Source: DATGSL01 sp964645585
GTDB taxonomy: Bacteria > Verrucomicrobiota > Verrucomicrobiia > Opitutales > T3Sed10-336
DNA length: 64,000 nt
Direction: 5' to 3'
NCBI GenBank assembly: GCA_964645585.1
Contig: CAZYAN010000015.1
Coordinates: 6,922-70,921 of the forward strand
The position numbers were made by a program, and so were the translations under genes. Below, one piece after another: positions 46,545-54,672 of this stretch. The stretch's first letter is position 1; every line of letters starts with the position of its first letter. The notes under the pieces are model-generated. The model did no database searches and was not told the DNA's origin. It saw only the letters and a program-made list of their open reading frames with translations.

Positions 46545-47588
46545 TCAGCTGAGAAGACCTATCTTGCGCTTCAGGGCCGCGATGCGCTGATACGAGTCAT
46601 CGATCCGCGACTCGGGCACACGTCCGTCCCGGACGAACCCGGTGATCAATTCGACGACGCGCTGCCCGACGTCCGGCTGGTAGATAACATTGTTCGCGAA
46701 CGTGAAAACATCGACACCGGCGTTCAGGCCGTGCAGCAGCGCCTGTTCGAGCCCATACCGGGAGGAGATTGCGCCCATCTCCATGTCGTCGGAAAACACG
46801 ACCCCGCCAAACTGTAATTGCTGCCGCAAGATGCCCTCGACAATTCGATTGGAAAGGGTCGCGGGATAATCGGGATCCAGCCCCGCGTGAAAGATATGAG
46901 CGGTCATCACCGACCAGCAATCGCCGCTTGCGATCAATTCCTTGAAAGGCTCCAGCTCTCGCTCCTGCCACGTATCCGTTACATTCGTAAACCCGAGGTG
47001 GGTGTCTGTCAGAGAACTCCCGTGACCGGGAAAATGCTTGATCGTGCAAGCGACATTTCGCTCCTGATGCGCACGTATCACTTCGCGGGCATGGCGGACC
47101 ACAACCTCAGGGTCGTCGCTGTAGCTCCGCTCCTTGCGGCCTATGATCGGGTTGTCCGGATTGATCCGCAAATCAACATCAGGGGCAAAATTCAGATTGA
47201 AGCCGACCGCCTTCAATGTCTCCGCGCACTCCTCGGCCAGCCGCCGCGTCTCACCCGGATCGTCGCGTTCCCCCAGCGTCTGCGCGGAAAGACTTGCCGG
47301 AAAACCATGCTCTTCCCGAAGGCGAGCCACTTTGCCGCCCTCTTGGTCGACCGATATAAAAAGCGGGGTCTGACTGAAGCTTTGCAGCGACGCGTTCAGC
47401 GCGCGAACCTGGTCCGGCGACTGGATATTTCGCACCGGCTGCTTCAGCGTCATATCATAGTCAAAATGAACAACGCCGCCGAGATTCAGCTCGCGAATAT
47501 CCCGCGCGATCGGATCACCATCCCGAACCTCCAGGCCCCGAAAGCCCAGCAGCAGCATCTGGCCGATTTTATTTTTAAGCGTATCCAT
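46545..47588 (-). CDS. nagZ: Beta-N-acetylhexosaminidase, GH3 (NagZ)
   Basis: Releases GlcNAc from GlcNAc-anhydro-MurNAc peptides during peptidoglycan recycling. The 347-residue protein has FISVDQEGGKVARLREEHGFP, LNFAPDVDLRINPDNPIIG, IKHFPGHGSSLTDTHLGF (the Asp-His general acid loop) and VVFSDDMEMGAI (nucleophile Asp). No signal peptide is seen, so it is cytosolic like NagZ. It stands with AnmK and the GHL10 pair of this window as parts of the same recycling route, although at a different locus. Other GH3 hexosaminidases are possible. Confidence 0.9.
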   Translation of the reverse strand: MDTLKNKIGQMLLLGFRGLEVRDGDPIARDIRELNLGGVVHFDYDMTLKQPVRNIQSPDQVRALNASLQSFSQTPLFISVDQEGGKVARLREEHGFPASLSAQTLGERDDPGETRRLAEECAETLKAVGFNLNFAPDVDLRINPDNPIIGRKERSYSDDPEVVVRHAREVIRAHQERNVACTIKHFPGHGSSLTDTHLGFTNVTDTWQERELEPFKELIASGDCWSVMTAHIFHAGLDPDYPATLSNRIVEGILRQQLQFGGVVFSDDMEMGAISSRYGLEQALLHGLNAGVDVFTFANNVIYQPDVGQRVVELITGFVRDGRVPESRIDDSYQRIAALKRKIGLLS

Positions 47589-47689
47589 GAAAGACGAGCA
47601 GACAAAACCGGCATCTCATACAACACAAGAAAGAGAGGCAAGCAGGATCGGACGCCCGGCGGCCCCTGACAAAATCGCTCCCAAACCCG

Positions 47690-48955
47690 TCAGATTTGAG
47701 GAATCTTCAACGGCTCACCTCCCCGCAGCGCCGACTGATGAGCGATAATCCCAGGGACCGTCATCGCCAGCGCTTCGTTCAGGTCGATCGCCGGCTTGCG
47801 GTCGTTCGCTAGCGAATCAATGAACTCATGCGTCAAAAACGTATGGGAATTTCCATGCCCGCTCTTTACCCGCATCGGCGGCGGCAGCATTTCCGAGTTC
47901 CAAAAGTCAGGTGCGACATACGGCTCAAACGGTGACACCGTCTCCACAAAACCGGCATCGTCGGTTCCCAGCTTGCTGCCTTTGCGAACGATGCCGGCCG
48001 TCTGACCGTTCGGTGTCTGCGCGAACAAGCTCATTTTCGAACCATACCACTGGCCCCGATCGCCCCCCTTGACCGCGCCGTCCCAAAAAATGGATACACG
48101 GAAGGCATTCCCTTTATCCGTCGTGAAAAAGGCGGTTTCATTCATGAAGGGATTCTCATACCGATTCGGCCAATACACCGGACGCTTATCGCCCCACCCC
48201 GTGCAGGTCACCGAAACCAGCCGCTCCCCAGTCAACCCAATGAGATGCGCGGTCGAATGCGTCGGATAGTTCATCGGCGCCAAACCGCGCCGCCACGTTT
48301 CTCCAAGGCTGTCGGCAAAAAGCTTTTCGAGCCCCGGATGATGGTACTCGGCTTCGGTCGAAAAAATGTCGCCAAACGCTCCTTCCTTCAGAAACTGCCG
48401 GGCGGCAATCATGATCGGCGTGTACCACGTCGTCTCCGCCATCATATAGGTCATACCCGTTCGGCTCTCGACCTCCCGCAACATCTCCGCCTCATCAAGG
48501 TTGAAACACGCCGGAACCGCGCAAAGCACATGCAAACCGCGCTCCATGCACATCCGCGTGTGCGCCGCGTGCAACGGTCCATCGGTGAAGATGGCCACCG
48601 CGTCGAGGTTCTTTTCGCGGACGAGCATCTCCTCGAGCGAGTTGTATGCTTGATCACACCGGTAGACGTCCTGCAGGCGTTTCCGGCGGTCCGGCCGAAG
48701 ATCGGTCACGGCGACAACGTCACAATCGGGGTGCAGATGAAACTGGAACATCGCGCCAAACCGCCCCCCAGCCACCCCGACGCGAACCTTTTTCCGACCT
48801 GACGGTCGCGCGGACTGGGCGAAAGCGGGCGCCCCCGCAAGTGCCAGTGCTCCCCCCGCGGCCGCAATTCCGAGAAAGTCACGGCGCGACATCCGGCCTT
48901 GCTTCCGTTCCGTTTTCTCCCCTCCGCCGACATGGTTTGCTTCGTTTGCTCTCAT
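47690..48955 (-). CDS. Tat-exported Gfo/Idh/MocA oxidoreductase
   Basis: A 421-residue oxidoreductase with a twin-arginine signal (MSRRDFLGIAAAGGALALAGAP, starting at residue 22). The Rossmann region VRVGVAGGRFGAMFQFHLHP, DAVAIFTDGPLHAAH and MAETTWYTPIMIAARQFL follow; the usual EKP lysine motif is replaced by CAVPACFNLDEAE, so the catalytic lysine is not visible. Such secreted Gfo/Idh proteins are abundant in Verrucomicrobia and Planctomycetes and are linked to sugar metabolism. Met 48892, directly before SRRDF, is an equally good start. Confidence 0.88.
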   Translation of the reverse strand: MRANEANHVGGGEKTERKQGRMSRRDFLGIAAAGGALALAGAPAFAQSARPSGRKKVRVGVAGGRFGAMFQFHLHPDCDVVAVTDLRPDRRKRLQDVYRCDQAYNSLEEMLVREKNLDAVAIFTDGPLHAAHTRMCMERGLHVLCAVPACFNLDEAEMLREVESRTGMTYMMAETTWYTPIMIAARQFLKEGAFGDIFSTEAEYHHPGLEKLFADSLGETWRRGLAPMNYPTHSTAHLIGLTGERLVSVTCTGWGDKRPVYWPNRYENPFMNETAFFTTDKGNAFRVSIFWDGAVKGGDRGQWYGSKMSLFAQTPNGQTAGIVRKGSKLGTDDAGFVETVSPFEPYVAPDFWNSEMLPPPMRVKSGHGNSHTFLTHEFIDSLANDRKPAIDLNEALAMTVPGIIAHQSALRGGEPLKIPQI

Positions 48956-49185
48956 TGAATCGAATAGGTTCGCAACTTGTAAGTCTCATCTTTCCGAGGC
49001 TGGGAATCCTTTTGCAGCCGCCCCGGAATTCGGTGTGGTTTGTATACAAACTCGAAGGCGTATTTCAAGGGAATTTCCGGAACGGGCGGCACCCTCACCA
49101 ATGGGGTCCGGCAATCTCGGACGATCCGCCGACCGAGGTGTTTTGAGTCGCAATTGCCGTCAATCTTCCGTAAGTTTTGCGAAGC

Positions 49186-49884
49186 ATGCTGTCGAAATTC
49201 ACGCGGATCTTCTTTCACGGGCTGATTGCGCTCCTCCCAATCATCATTACGGTCTACCTGCTTTTTTTGCTGGCATGGTGGGCTGAAGATACGATGCGCG
49301 GTATCATCACGATCGTTCTCCCCAACCCTGATCCGGAGCAACTGGACCCCGGGGAGCAGCTGCCGGCTTTCCGTTATTATCCCGGAATGGGGCTCGCGCT
49401 GGCGGTGATCCTCATCTTCGGCTTCGGCCTCCTGCTTAATGCCTACCTCGTCAAACGATTGTACATATGGTCTGAGGCGACCATGCAGCGCATTCCAATC
49501 ATCAAAAGCATTTATGGCGCGACCAAGGACTTTCTTGGGTACTTTTCTTCGGTCCGGCGTCAGGAGATGAGCCAGGTTGTCATGGTTACTCTCCCCAACA
49601 GTGAAAGCAAACTCCTTGGACTTGTTACCCGCGAATCATTCGAAGACATGCCCGACGGTCTCGGCGGTGAAGACCACATCGCTGTCTATCTTCCCATGAG
49701 CTACCAGATCGGCGGCTATATGTTAATCTTGCCGCGCGCCCACGTGCAGCCGATCGATATGTCGATTGAAGATTGTCTTCGATTCGTCGTCACGGCTGGC
49801 ATTCGCGAAAAAACCACGGAGGACAGTCTCCTCGATTCGGTCGACATTGTGCCGCCGCCGCCGGAGCCCGATCCACGCAAGTAA
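49186..49884 (+). CDS. DUF502 family membrane protein
   Basis: A 232-residue membrane protein of DUF502. Two transmembrane segments are seen (LIALLPIIITVYLLFLLAWW, about 10-30, and GLALAVILIFGFGLLLNAYLV, about 63-85), then IPIIKSIYGATKDFLGYF, VVMVTLPNSESKLLGLVTRE and VYLPMSYQIGGYMLILPR, all family motifs. A Pro/Glu-rich tail follows. Function is unknown; it may be an inner-membrane envelope factor. The ATG at 49186 (MLSKFTRIFFHG) is chosen over the TTG at 49177. Confidence 0.9.
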   Translation: MLSKFTRIFFHGLIALLPIIITVYLLFLLAWWAEDTMRGIITIVLPNPDPEQLDPGEQLPAFRYYPGMGLALAVILIFGFGLLLNAYLVKRLYIWSEATMQRIPIIKSIYGATKDFLGYFSSVRRQEMSQVVMVTLPNSESKLLGLVTRESFEDMPDGLGGEDHIAVYLPMSYQIGGYMLILPRAHVQPIDMSIEDCLRFVVTAGIREKTTEDSLLDSVDIVPPPPEPDPRK

Positions 49885-49926
49885 ATGTCCCTTCTGCCGT
49901 CCTCGTGCCCCGGCTTCCGCATTCGC

Positions 49927-51348
49927 TCAATCGGAGCGGACGTCGCCAAAAACCGCGGCAGGTTCAGGCAGTTCCCTGCGAATTTCCTGAACCCGGTAGC
50001 CAAAGCCGGCTCTGCCTAAAGTACGAAGATCGACCACGCCGTCGCGCCGCTGGTAAAGGCCGGAATGAACCTCCGCTTCCGGCTTTGACGCTTCCGGGAA
50101 AAATTGCATGCCGTTTGTCTCAACGCCCTTGATCGTGCCGACATGTGCCGCGAGCAGCAGGTGCGGAACCTGGGCGAGCATCGGATTGCTCAAGTCCTGA
50201 ACCATTAGGGTCATTCCATGCGCGCGCGCCCAGCAAGCACTTAAAAGCGCCCCGGTTTGGGTCTTGCAGGTTTTCAGGGCGACACCGGTCCAGCCGAGGT
50301 CGCGGCCGAGCTGAACGTGCTCCCAATCATGCGCGCTTTCATCAAGAAAAAGCGGCTTCCGGGCCGAGACGCTGTGAACGTCGATCCGATTGGCCTCCAA
50401 GTCATACGGAAAGGGCTGCTCGACATACAGAACCATCCCGTACAGCCGCGGGTGCTCATCACGCAGGCGGTCGAGCATAACATTGACGTACTCCGGCTCC
50501 GTAACCGTGCAATTGAAATCGGCCGTCAGCCAGGTCACATCCTCCCGCACCGCGATTTCACCGATCTTAACCAATCGGGCGTAATCCCAGTCCGCATCAT
50601 TTCCCCGGAGTTTGATCTTGAGGCACCGAAGACCGTCGCGCCGGATCCAGTCTTCCAAAACAACCGGGTACCCGTCATCGGGCTCATTGCCGGTCAATTC
50701 GGATGAATCCAAGGGATCGACACCGCCGACCAAGTGCCAGGCAAGCAATTTTTTCGGCGGGTTTCGAACCAGAAAATCAATCGGATACCGTCCGTTAAAA
50801 CGAACGTTCACACCGTCGGCTGGTGTCAGGTACGCCGCGAGATCGCGATTCATAAACCGGTCGGTGTAGGTCTGGTAAACCGGCCGATCCAGAAGGTTCC
50901 CATACGCATCGTGCAGCGCCAAATCGAACAGTGAAGTGCAGACAAGCGCCGCGAGCCATGGCATCGGCTCGGCGTCCCCGCCGCGGGCAGCGTTGCGGTC
51001 GCGCAAGAGTCCCGGCAAAACTTCCCTTTGGAAGGCATGTCCAACCTCCATCGGATGCCCGGCTTCAGAAAACTCGGCCCACGCACGCGTCAACGCGATA
51101 CAGAAGTCGCGCATCATCGTTTCGCGTTCCTCATACGACAATTGGCTCGGCCAAACCCAGCTCACGCTCAACGGTGTCTCTCCCCAGCCTTCGGCGACCT
51201 TCCCGTCGCGGTCAACCACCGTCACGCGCGCCCGGGCACAGGTTATCTGGCTGATCGTTTCGCGTCCAAACTTCAGCGGCACGCGCATCTGAATTGGCAA
51301 AAAGTAAAGCGCCGCACCCACACAATGAACATCGGTTGGTTTGCCCAT
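49927..51348 (-). CDS. Enolase-superfamily dehydratase (mandelate racemase type)
   Basis: A 473-residue enzyme of the mandelate racemase/muconate lactonising group. The N-terminal capping domain is followed by the barrel with the KxK motif in CLKIKLRG, metal ligands TADFN, LYVEQPF and FLDESA, and the second Lys in ALKTCKTQTG. It probably removes water from a sugar acid or epimerises a substrate. The frame opens at 51612 with GTG, but the Met at 51348 (MGKPTDVHCVGAALYF) is where the fold begins. It is divergent from a sugar isomerase gene. Confidence 0.88.
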   Translation of the reverse strand: MGKPTDVHCVGAALYFLPIQMRVPLKFGRETISQITCARARVTVVDRDGKVAEGWGETPLSVSWVWPSQLSYEERETMMRDFCIALTRAWAEFSEAGHPMEVGHAFQREVLPGLLRDRNAARGGDAEPMPWLAALVCTSLFDLALHDAYGNLLDRPVYQTYTDRFMNRDLAAYLTPADGVNVRFNGRYPIDFLVRNPPKKLLAWHLVGGVDPLDSSELTGNEPDDGYPVVLEDWIRRDGLRCLKIKLRGNDADWDYARLVKIGEIAVREDVTWLTADFNCTVTEPEYVNVMLDRLRDEHPRLYGMVLYVEQPFPYDLEANRIDVHSVSARKPLFLDESAHDWEHVQLGRDLGWTGVALKTCKTQTGALLSACWARAHGMTLMVQDLSNPMLAQVPHLLLAAHVGTIKGVETNGMQFFPEASKPEAEVHSGLYQRRDGVVDLRTLGRAGFGYRVQEIRRELPEPAAVFGDVRSD

Positions 51349-51480
51349 GATCTTCCGTTTCAACAGGAGAATGGTGCAATCCGCAAGGCCCGTTCCACCC
51401 CGCGCGGCAGTTGGTTGCAGGCCGCGAAAATTGACGCTTGGCATGACTTCACCAAACCCGGAATCTCCCCAAAGCTCGCC

Positions 51481-51804
51481 ATGAAGAAATCCGTTCGCTT
51501 CTCCCGGGCCCATCGCGTGTTCACCGTGGCTATGTCCGCACTTGCCGCCACGGCGGCCGCAGCGTCTGCCGCTGAGATTTCCGTCTCCAGCCCGCTCGAA
51601 CTTCCTCCACACGCCCGCTCTTTCGGAAGCGGTTCATTTTCATTGTCGCCCCGCCCGTCTTTTCCGCTAGATTGGTCCGTAGAGTTTAAGGAGGCGGCGG
51701 CGCGCCGCCCCGCTGACTTTCCTGGTGCGGCTTGCACCTTTCTCAGCGCATGCGGAAGATGTTTTCACTCGCTGGCGTTCGCGGCCGCAAGAGTCTCTTT
51801 TTGA
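51481..51804 (+). CDS. Small secreted protein or truncated exported enzyme
   Basis: A 107-residue frame starting MKKSVRFSRAHRVF with a clear signal peptide (TVAMSALAATAAAASAAE). The mature part begins ISVSSPLELPPHARSFGSGSFSL, which recalls the N-terminal domain of some exported glycosidases, but it ends after about 75 residues with a Cys-containing tail. The stop lies 2 bases before the sugar isomerase ATG. The gene is either a short secreted protein or the remains of a longer one that lost its frame. It overlaps the N-terminal extension of the opposite enolase frame, which I reject. A chance frame is possible. Confidence 0.45.
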   Translation: MKKSVRFSRAHRVFTVAMSALAATAAAASAAEISVSSPLELPPHARSFGSGSFSLSPRPSFPLDWSVEFKEAAARRPADFPGAACTFLSACGRCFHSLAFAAARVSF

Positions 51805-51806
51805 TC

Positions 51807-52655
51807 ATGTCGAATCCAGTTTCATTCGCCGAACAACTCGCAGTTTGCAGTTGGTCCCTTCAACCGACCGACCCGCGCGACCTCGTCGAAAAGGTCTCGC
51901 GAACCGGTCTCAACACCATTCAGATCGCCCTCGATCCGCTGCTTGCCAAACCGCTGGTGTGGGGAGAGATCGGCGAAACCGTTTCCTCGGCCGGGATGCG
52001 CCTCGTTTCCGGCATGTTCGGAACGATCGGCGAAGATTATTCAAGCCTCGAATCGATTCGCCGGACGGGCGGACTCGTTCCGGATGCGACTTGGGAAGCC
52101 AATTGGGAAAACATCCAGAAGCATGCGCAGGTTGCGGAAGCGCTCGGTCTGCCCCTCGTCACTTTTCACGCGGGCTTTTTGCCGGCCAACGACACCGATC
52201 CCAAGTTCCCGATTCTGATCGACCGTCTCCGCCGGGTGGCTGATCTCTTCGGCGAACGCGGCATCGAGCTCGGACTCGAAACCGGACAGGAAACCGCTCA
52301 CACGCTGGAGCATTTTCTCCAGGAACTCGACCGCCCGAACGTCGGAGTGAATTTCGACCCGGCGAATATGCTGATCTACAATACCGGCGATCCGATCGAA
52401 TCCCTGGTTCTTTTGCTTCCGCGCCTGAAGCAATGCCACATCAAAGACGCATCCAGGCCGGCCGAATCGGACGAAAAAGGAAGAGAGGAGCCGGTGGGCG
52501 TCGGCGAAGTTAATTGGCGGCTCTTCCTGATCACTCTCCGAAAGGCACGATATGAGGGCAGCCTCGTCATCGAGCGAGAACGCGGTGATAACCGCATTGC
52601 AGACATCCGCAGGGCGGCGGAGCTCGTCCGCAACGAAGGCGAGCCCATTGATTAA
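51807..52655 (+). CDS. Sugar phosphate isomerase/epimerase (TIM barrel)
   Basis: A 282-residue xylose-isomerase-like TIM barrel protein. The metal-site strands are visible: VTFHAGFLP, LGLETGQETAHTL (Glu), VNFDPANMLIYN (Asp), QCHIKDAS (His-x-Lys-Asp) and LVIERERGD (Glu). ATG 51807 (MSNPVSFAEQLAVCSWSLQP) is chosen because the fold begins there; upstream Met codons give an unlike N-terminus. It lies in a group with an enolase-superfamily enzyme and a Gfo/Idh protein, suggesting use of a sugar or sugar acid. Confidence 0.87.
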   Translation: MSNPVSFAEQLAVCSWSLQPTDPRDLVEKVSRTGLNTIQIALDPLLAKPLVWGEIGETVSSAGMRLVSGMFGTIGEDYSSLESIRRTGGLVPDATWEANWENIQKHAQVAEALGLPLVTFHAGFLPANDTDPKFPILIDRLRRVADLFGERGIELGLETGQETAHTLEHFLQELDRPNVGVNFDPANMLIYNTGDPIESLVLLLPRLKQCHIKDASRPAESDEKGREEPVGVGEVNWRLFLITLRKARYEGSLVIERERGDNRIADIRRAAELVRNEGEPID

Positions 52656-52688
52656 AAAAACCGTTCCCGGCACACGGGCCGGGAACGG
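52654..52688 (-). terminator. Strong intrinsic terminator of the PGRP-golvesin gene
   Basis: On the minus strand, ccgttcccgg with ccgggaacgg (10-bp stem, 52661-52670 and 52679-52688, 8-base loop) is followed by seven T. It lies about 27 bases after the stop of the gene at 52716. The A-run sits on the stop codon of the plus-strand isomerase, so both genes end at the same hairpin. Confidence 0.88.
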
Positions 52689-52715
52689 CGATCTCCTCCG
52701 CGGTTTACTGCTCGC

Positions 52716-53831
52716 TTACTGCTTCACCCAGCGGACTCCATCCGCAATGACCACGTATCCGGACGGCGCCCAGCATGAGAGCTGAACGTTCTGATTTCCG
52801 GATCCGAAGTTGAAAGTCCCGAGGGAATTCCACTGGCCGCCGTTTTGCTGCTGGTTGCGCTTAACCACCGAACTTCCGCCATTGTGGTGAACGATGTACG
52901 GCGCTTCCAGTGACCGGTTCGCCCCTTCAATCCACCAAGCGTCCACTCGCCAAGCGCCCGAAGTCGGCAGATTCCCGGTCCAGGTCGCCGCGTCACTGAC
53001 GGCTGTGGTGCTCCGCCAGCGATAATTGGATCCGAGGTTCTGCCCGCTCAGCGTCGTTGTTGCCCAGTTGGCGGATGCGCTGAACCCGGACTGGTGGTTA
53101 TCGACAGTCACCGAGGAGACGGTCGGGTTGATCCGCGCGTTGATCGCATTGCGCGCCGTTCCGCCGCTGTAGTTCGTACCGATCAGCGCATAAACGCCAT
53201 CACCCGGACAAGCGGTTGCCTTGACGTTCCGGTGGCCCGCAACGCGGCCCACGGTTTTGCCGGCGTAGCTGCCTGATCCGTAGGGTGACCACCCGTTCGG
53301 CATGCGCCACGCGATCACGTCCCACAACGCATTGCGCGAGGCGGTCGTAAAGGCGTTGTTGTACGGCGGATGGTAATACCCCATGACGTTATAGCCGAAG
53401 CTGTTGGTATTTGTCCCGTCATGAGCGCCGCGCGGACGCTGCGATTTGAGAATCGCGTTATAACGCCCGGCGAAGGTATTGCCGAGCTTGTCCACCAGGA
53501 AGTGATATCCAATATCGATCCACCCGTTGACATCCATATGGTAGTTTTGGATTCCGCGAACACGGGACTTCGAGCCGTTGAGGCTCGTCGTCGTGTAGTC
53601 GTATGTGGACGCCGTGTGGTGGATGACAGCCCGGTTGAGAGCGGCCATCGTCGAGGGAATGCTTTTGGGACCTCTTGCATTCCAGCAGGCGCGGGAACAG
53701 ATGTTCGGCTCGGGCGCCGCGCCCGCTGCCTCCAATGTGTCGCTCAGCAGCAGGGAAGTTCCTGCCGCGGCGATGGCTGCTAAGATCCGAACGGACCTGG
53801 TGCGCATACTGTGTCGGTCATTTTGCTTCAT
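52716..53831 (-). CDS. PGRP/Amidase_2 amidase with golvesin domain
   Basis: A 371-residue exported amidase of the T7-lysozyme/PGRP fold, which also cuts MurNAc-L-Ala bonds. The signal peptide is RILAAIAAAGTSLLLSDTLEAAGA. The catalytic domain has RAVIHHTAS (zinc His), GWIDIGYHFLVDKLGNTFAGR, and GHRNVKATACPGDGVYALI (zinc His and Cys). One golvesin domain follows (about 240-371; VDNHQSGFSASANWATT, NGGQWNSLGTFNFG, VIADGVRWV). The same domain type is fused to a different amidase fold at 34550. Start: ATGAAGCAAAATGAC at 53831 (Met1) or Met9. Confidence 0.87.
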   Translation of the reverse strand: MKQNDRHSMRTRSVRILAAIAAAGTSLLLSDTLEAAGAAPEPNICSRACWNARGPKSIPSTMAALNRAVIHHTASTYDYTTTSLNGSKSRVRGIQNYHMDVNGWIDIGYHFLVDKLGNTFAGRYNAILKSQRPRGAHDGTNTNSFGYNVMGYYHPPYNNAFTTASRNALWDVIAWRMPNGWSPYGSGSYAGKTVGRVAGHRNVKATACPGDGVYALIGTNYSGGTARNAINARINPTVSSVTVDNHQSGFSASANWATTTLSGQNLGSNYRWRSTTAVSDAATWTGNLPTSGAWRVDAWWIEGANRSLEAPYIVHHNGGSSVVKRNQQQNGGQWNSLGTFNFGSGNQNVQLSCWAPSGYVVIADGVRWVKQ

Positions 53832-53960
53832 TACACTACGGGTTGGTTGTTATGTGTTGTTGGGTTGCGAACTCCGAGGAGGAAGGTGGTGCTTCCCGGC
53901 CGGAATCCGTTTTCCACAGCCGCTGTCGCGGCCCCGGAAAAGAATAGAAAGTCACGCTGG
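53816..53960 (-). repeat. Leader repeat, copy A (PGRP-golvesin gene)
   Basis: The start region and upstream sequence of the PGRP-golvesin gene. Elements shared with copy B, in plus-strand order, are cttcatta near the start codon, gttgggttg, gtggtg-ttcccg, agccgct, and ccggaaaagaa-agaaa. Spacing differs by small deletions, consistent with a diverged direct duplication. A ctggcgg after the purine-rich tract is also found upstream of the other golvesin amidase. Confidence 0.5.
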
Positions 53961-54672
53961 CGGATCGATGAGCTGGCAGAGGTCGTTGGGTAGTGACTCC
54001 ATGATGTTCGGGATGACTTAGTCTTACGTAGGGGAGAAGAAGCTTGAGGGTATCGGCACCATTGGGTATCCGTCAATCAAAGAACCTCCAACAATGGTCC
54101 CGCTCTGGTTTTTACAAATTCTTGATAATTGCTCAACGGCCCCGAATGACGGGCGAAACGATAAATAGAGGCCACGCTCCGACGCGGCAGGCCTGCCGGC
54201 AAGTGCAGAAGACGGGCTCGCCTCACGCCGCGAATCGCATCCGCGGTTGCTGTAATGAGTGCGCAGTGCGTCCGCGACGCATGATGCGCACTGCCAAGCC
54301 GGCAACAGTCCAGCGGGGCCGCCTGTGCCTCGCGAGATCTTGGTTATGCTTCATTATTGGCTACCTGTTGGGTTGTTGTTTAACCGGATCGCGGGAGAGT
54401 GGTGTTTCCCGCAAAGCCGCTTCCCCGTGCTCCGGGAAAGAAAAAAGAAAGGAAGCAGAAAATGCGTCAGCGCGCCGAAGGCGAATCATGGGCAGGGATG
54501 ATTTCATCGCAACGGGATTGCCCGACGGTATCGGGCGTCTCTTTACTATGTCAACCGAAAAGTGAGACGAAGTTGTCAAACATGCGCGCACTGACACTCT
54601 CGAAAATGACATTGCCCCTGCGCGACAATTCTTTTTACCCTGCACGCGTCTCCGACGAAATCACCTCGACCC
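53832..54672. other. Long intergenic region with repeat leaders and no clear gene
   Basis: This 841-base gap lies between the PGRP-golvesin gene (minus) and a solute-binding lipoprotein (plus). Besides the two leader repeats I find no supported gene. Open frames on both strands (for example plus 54044-54565 and minus 54024-54305) have no signal peptide, no family resemblance and low-complexity composition. The plus-strand promoter of the lipoprotein gene should lie in the last 150 bases. Confidence 0.5.
54338..54446 (-). repeat. Leader repeat, copy B, with an orphan start codon
   Basis: A second version of the leader, 500 bases from copy A in the same direction. It has cttcatta, gttgggttg, gtggtgtttcccg, agccgct and ccgggaaagaaaaaagaaa in the same order. 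On the minus strand it leads to ATGAAGCATAAC at 54352, comparable with ATGAAGCAAAAT in copy A, but the frame ends after 43 codons (MKHNQDLARHRRPRW...). No amidase sequence follows, so it may be the remnant of a lost gene. Confidence 0.45.

Noticed and set aside
54044..54565. Plus-strand frame of 173 residues in the long gap
   Set aside because: Basic, low-quality sequence with no domain, signal peptide or ribosome-binding site, and it overlaps the leader repeat.
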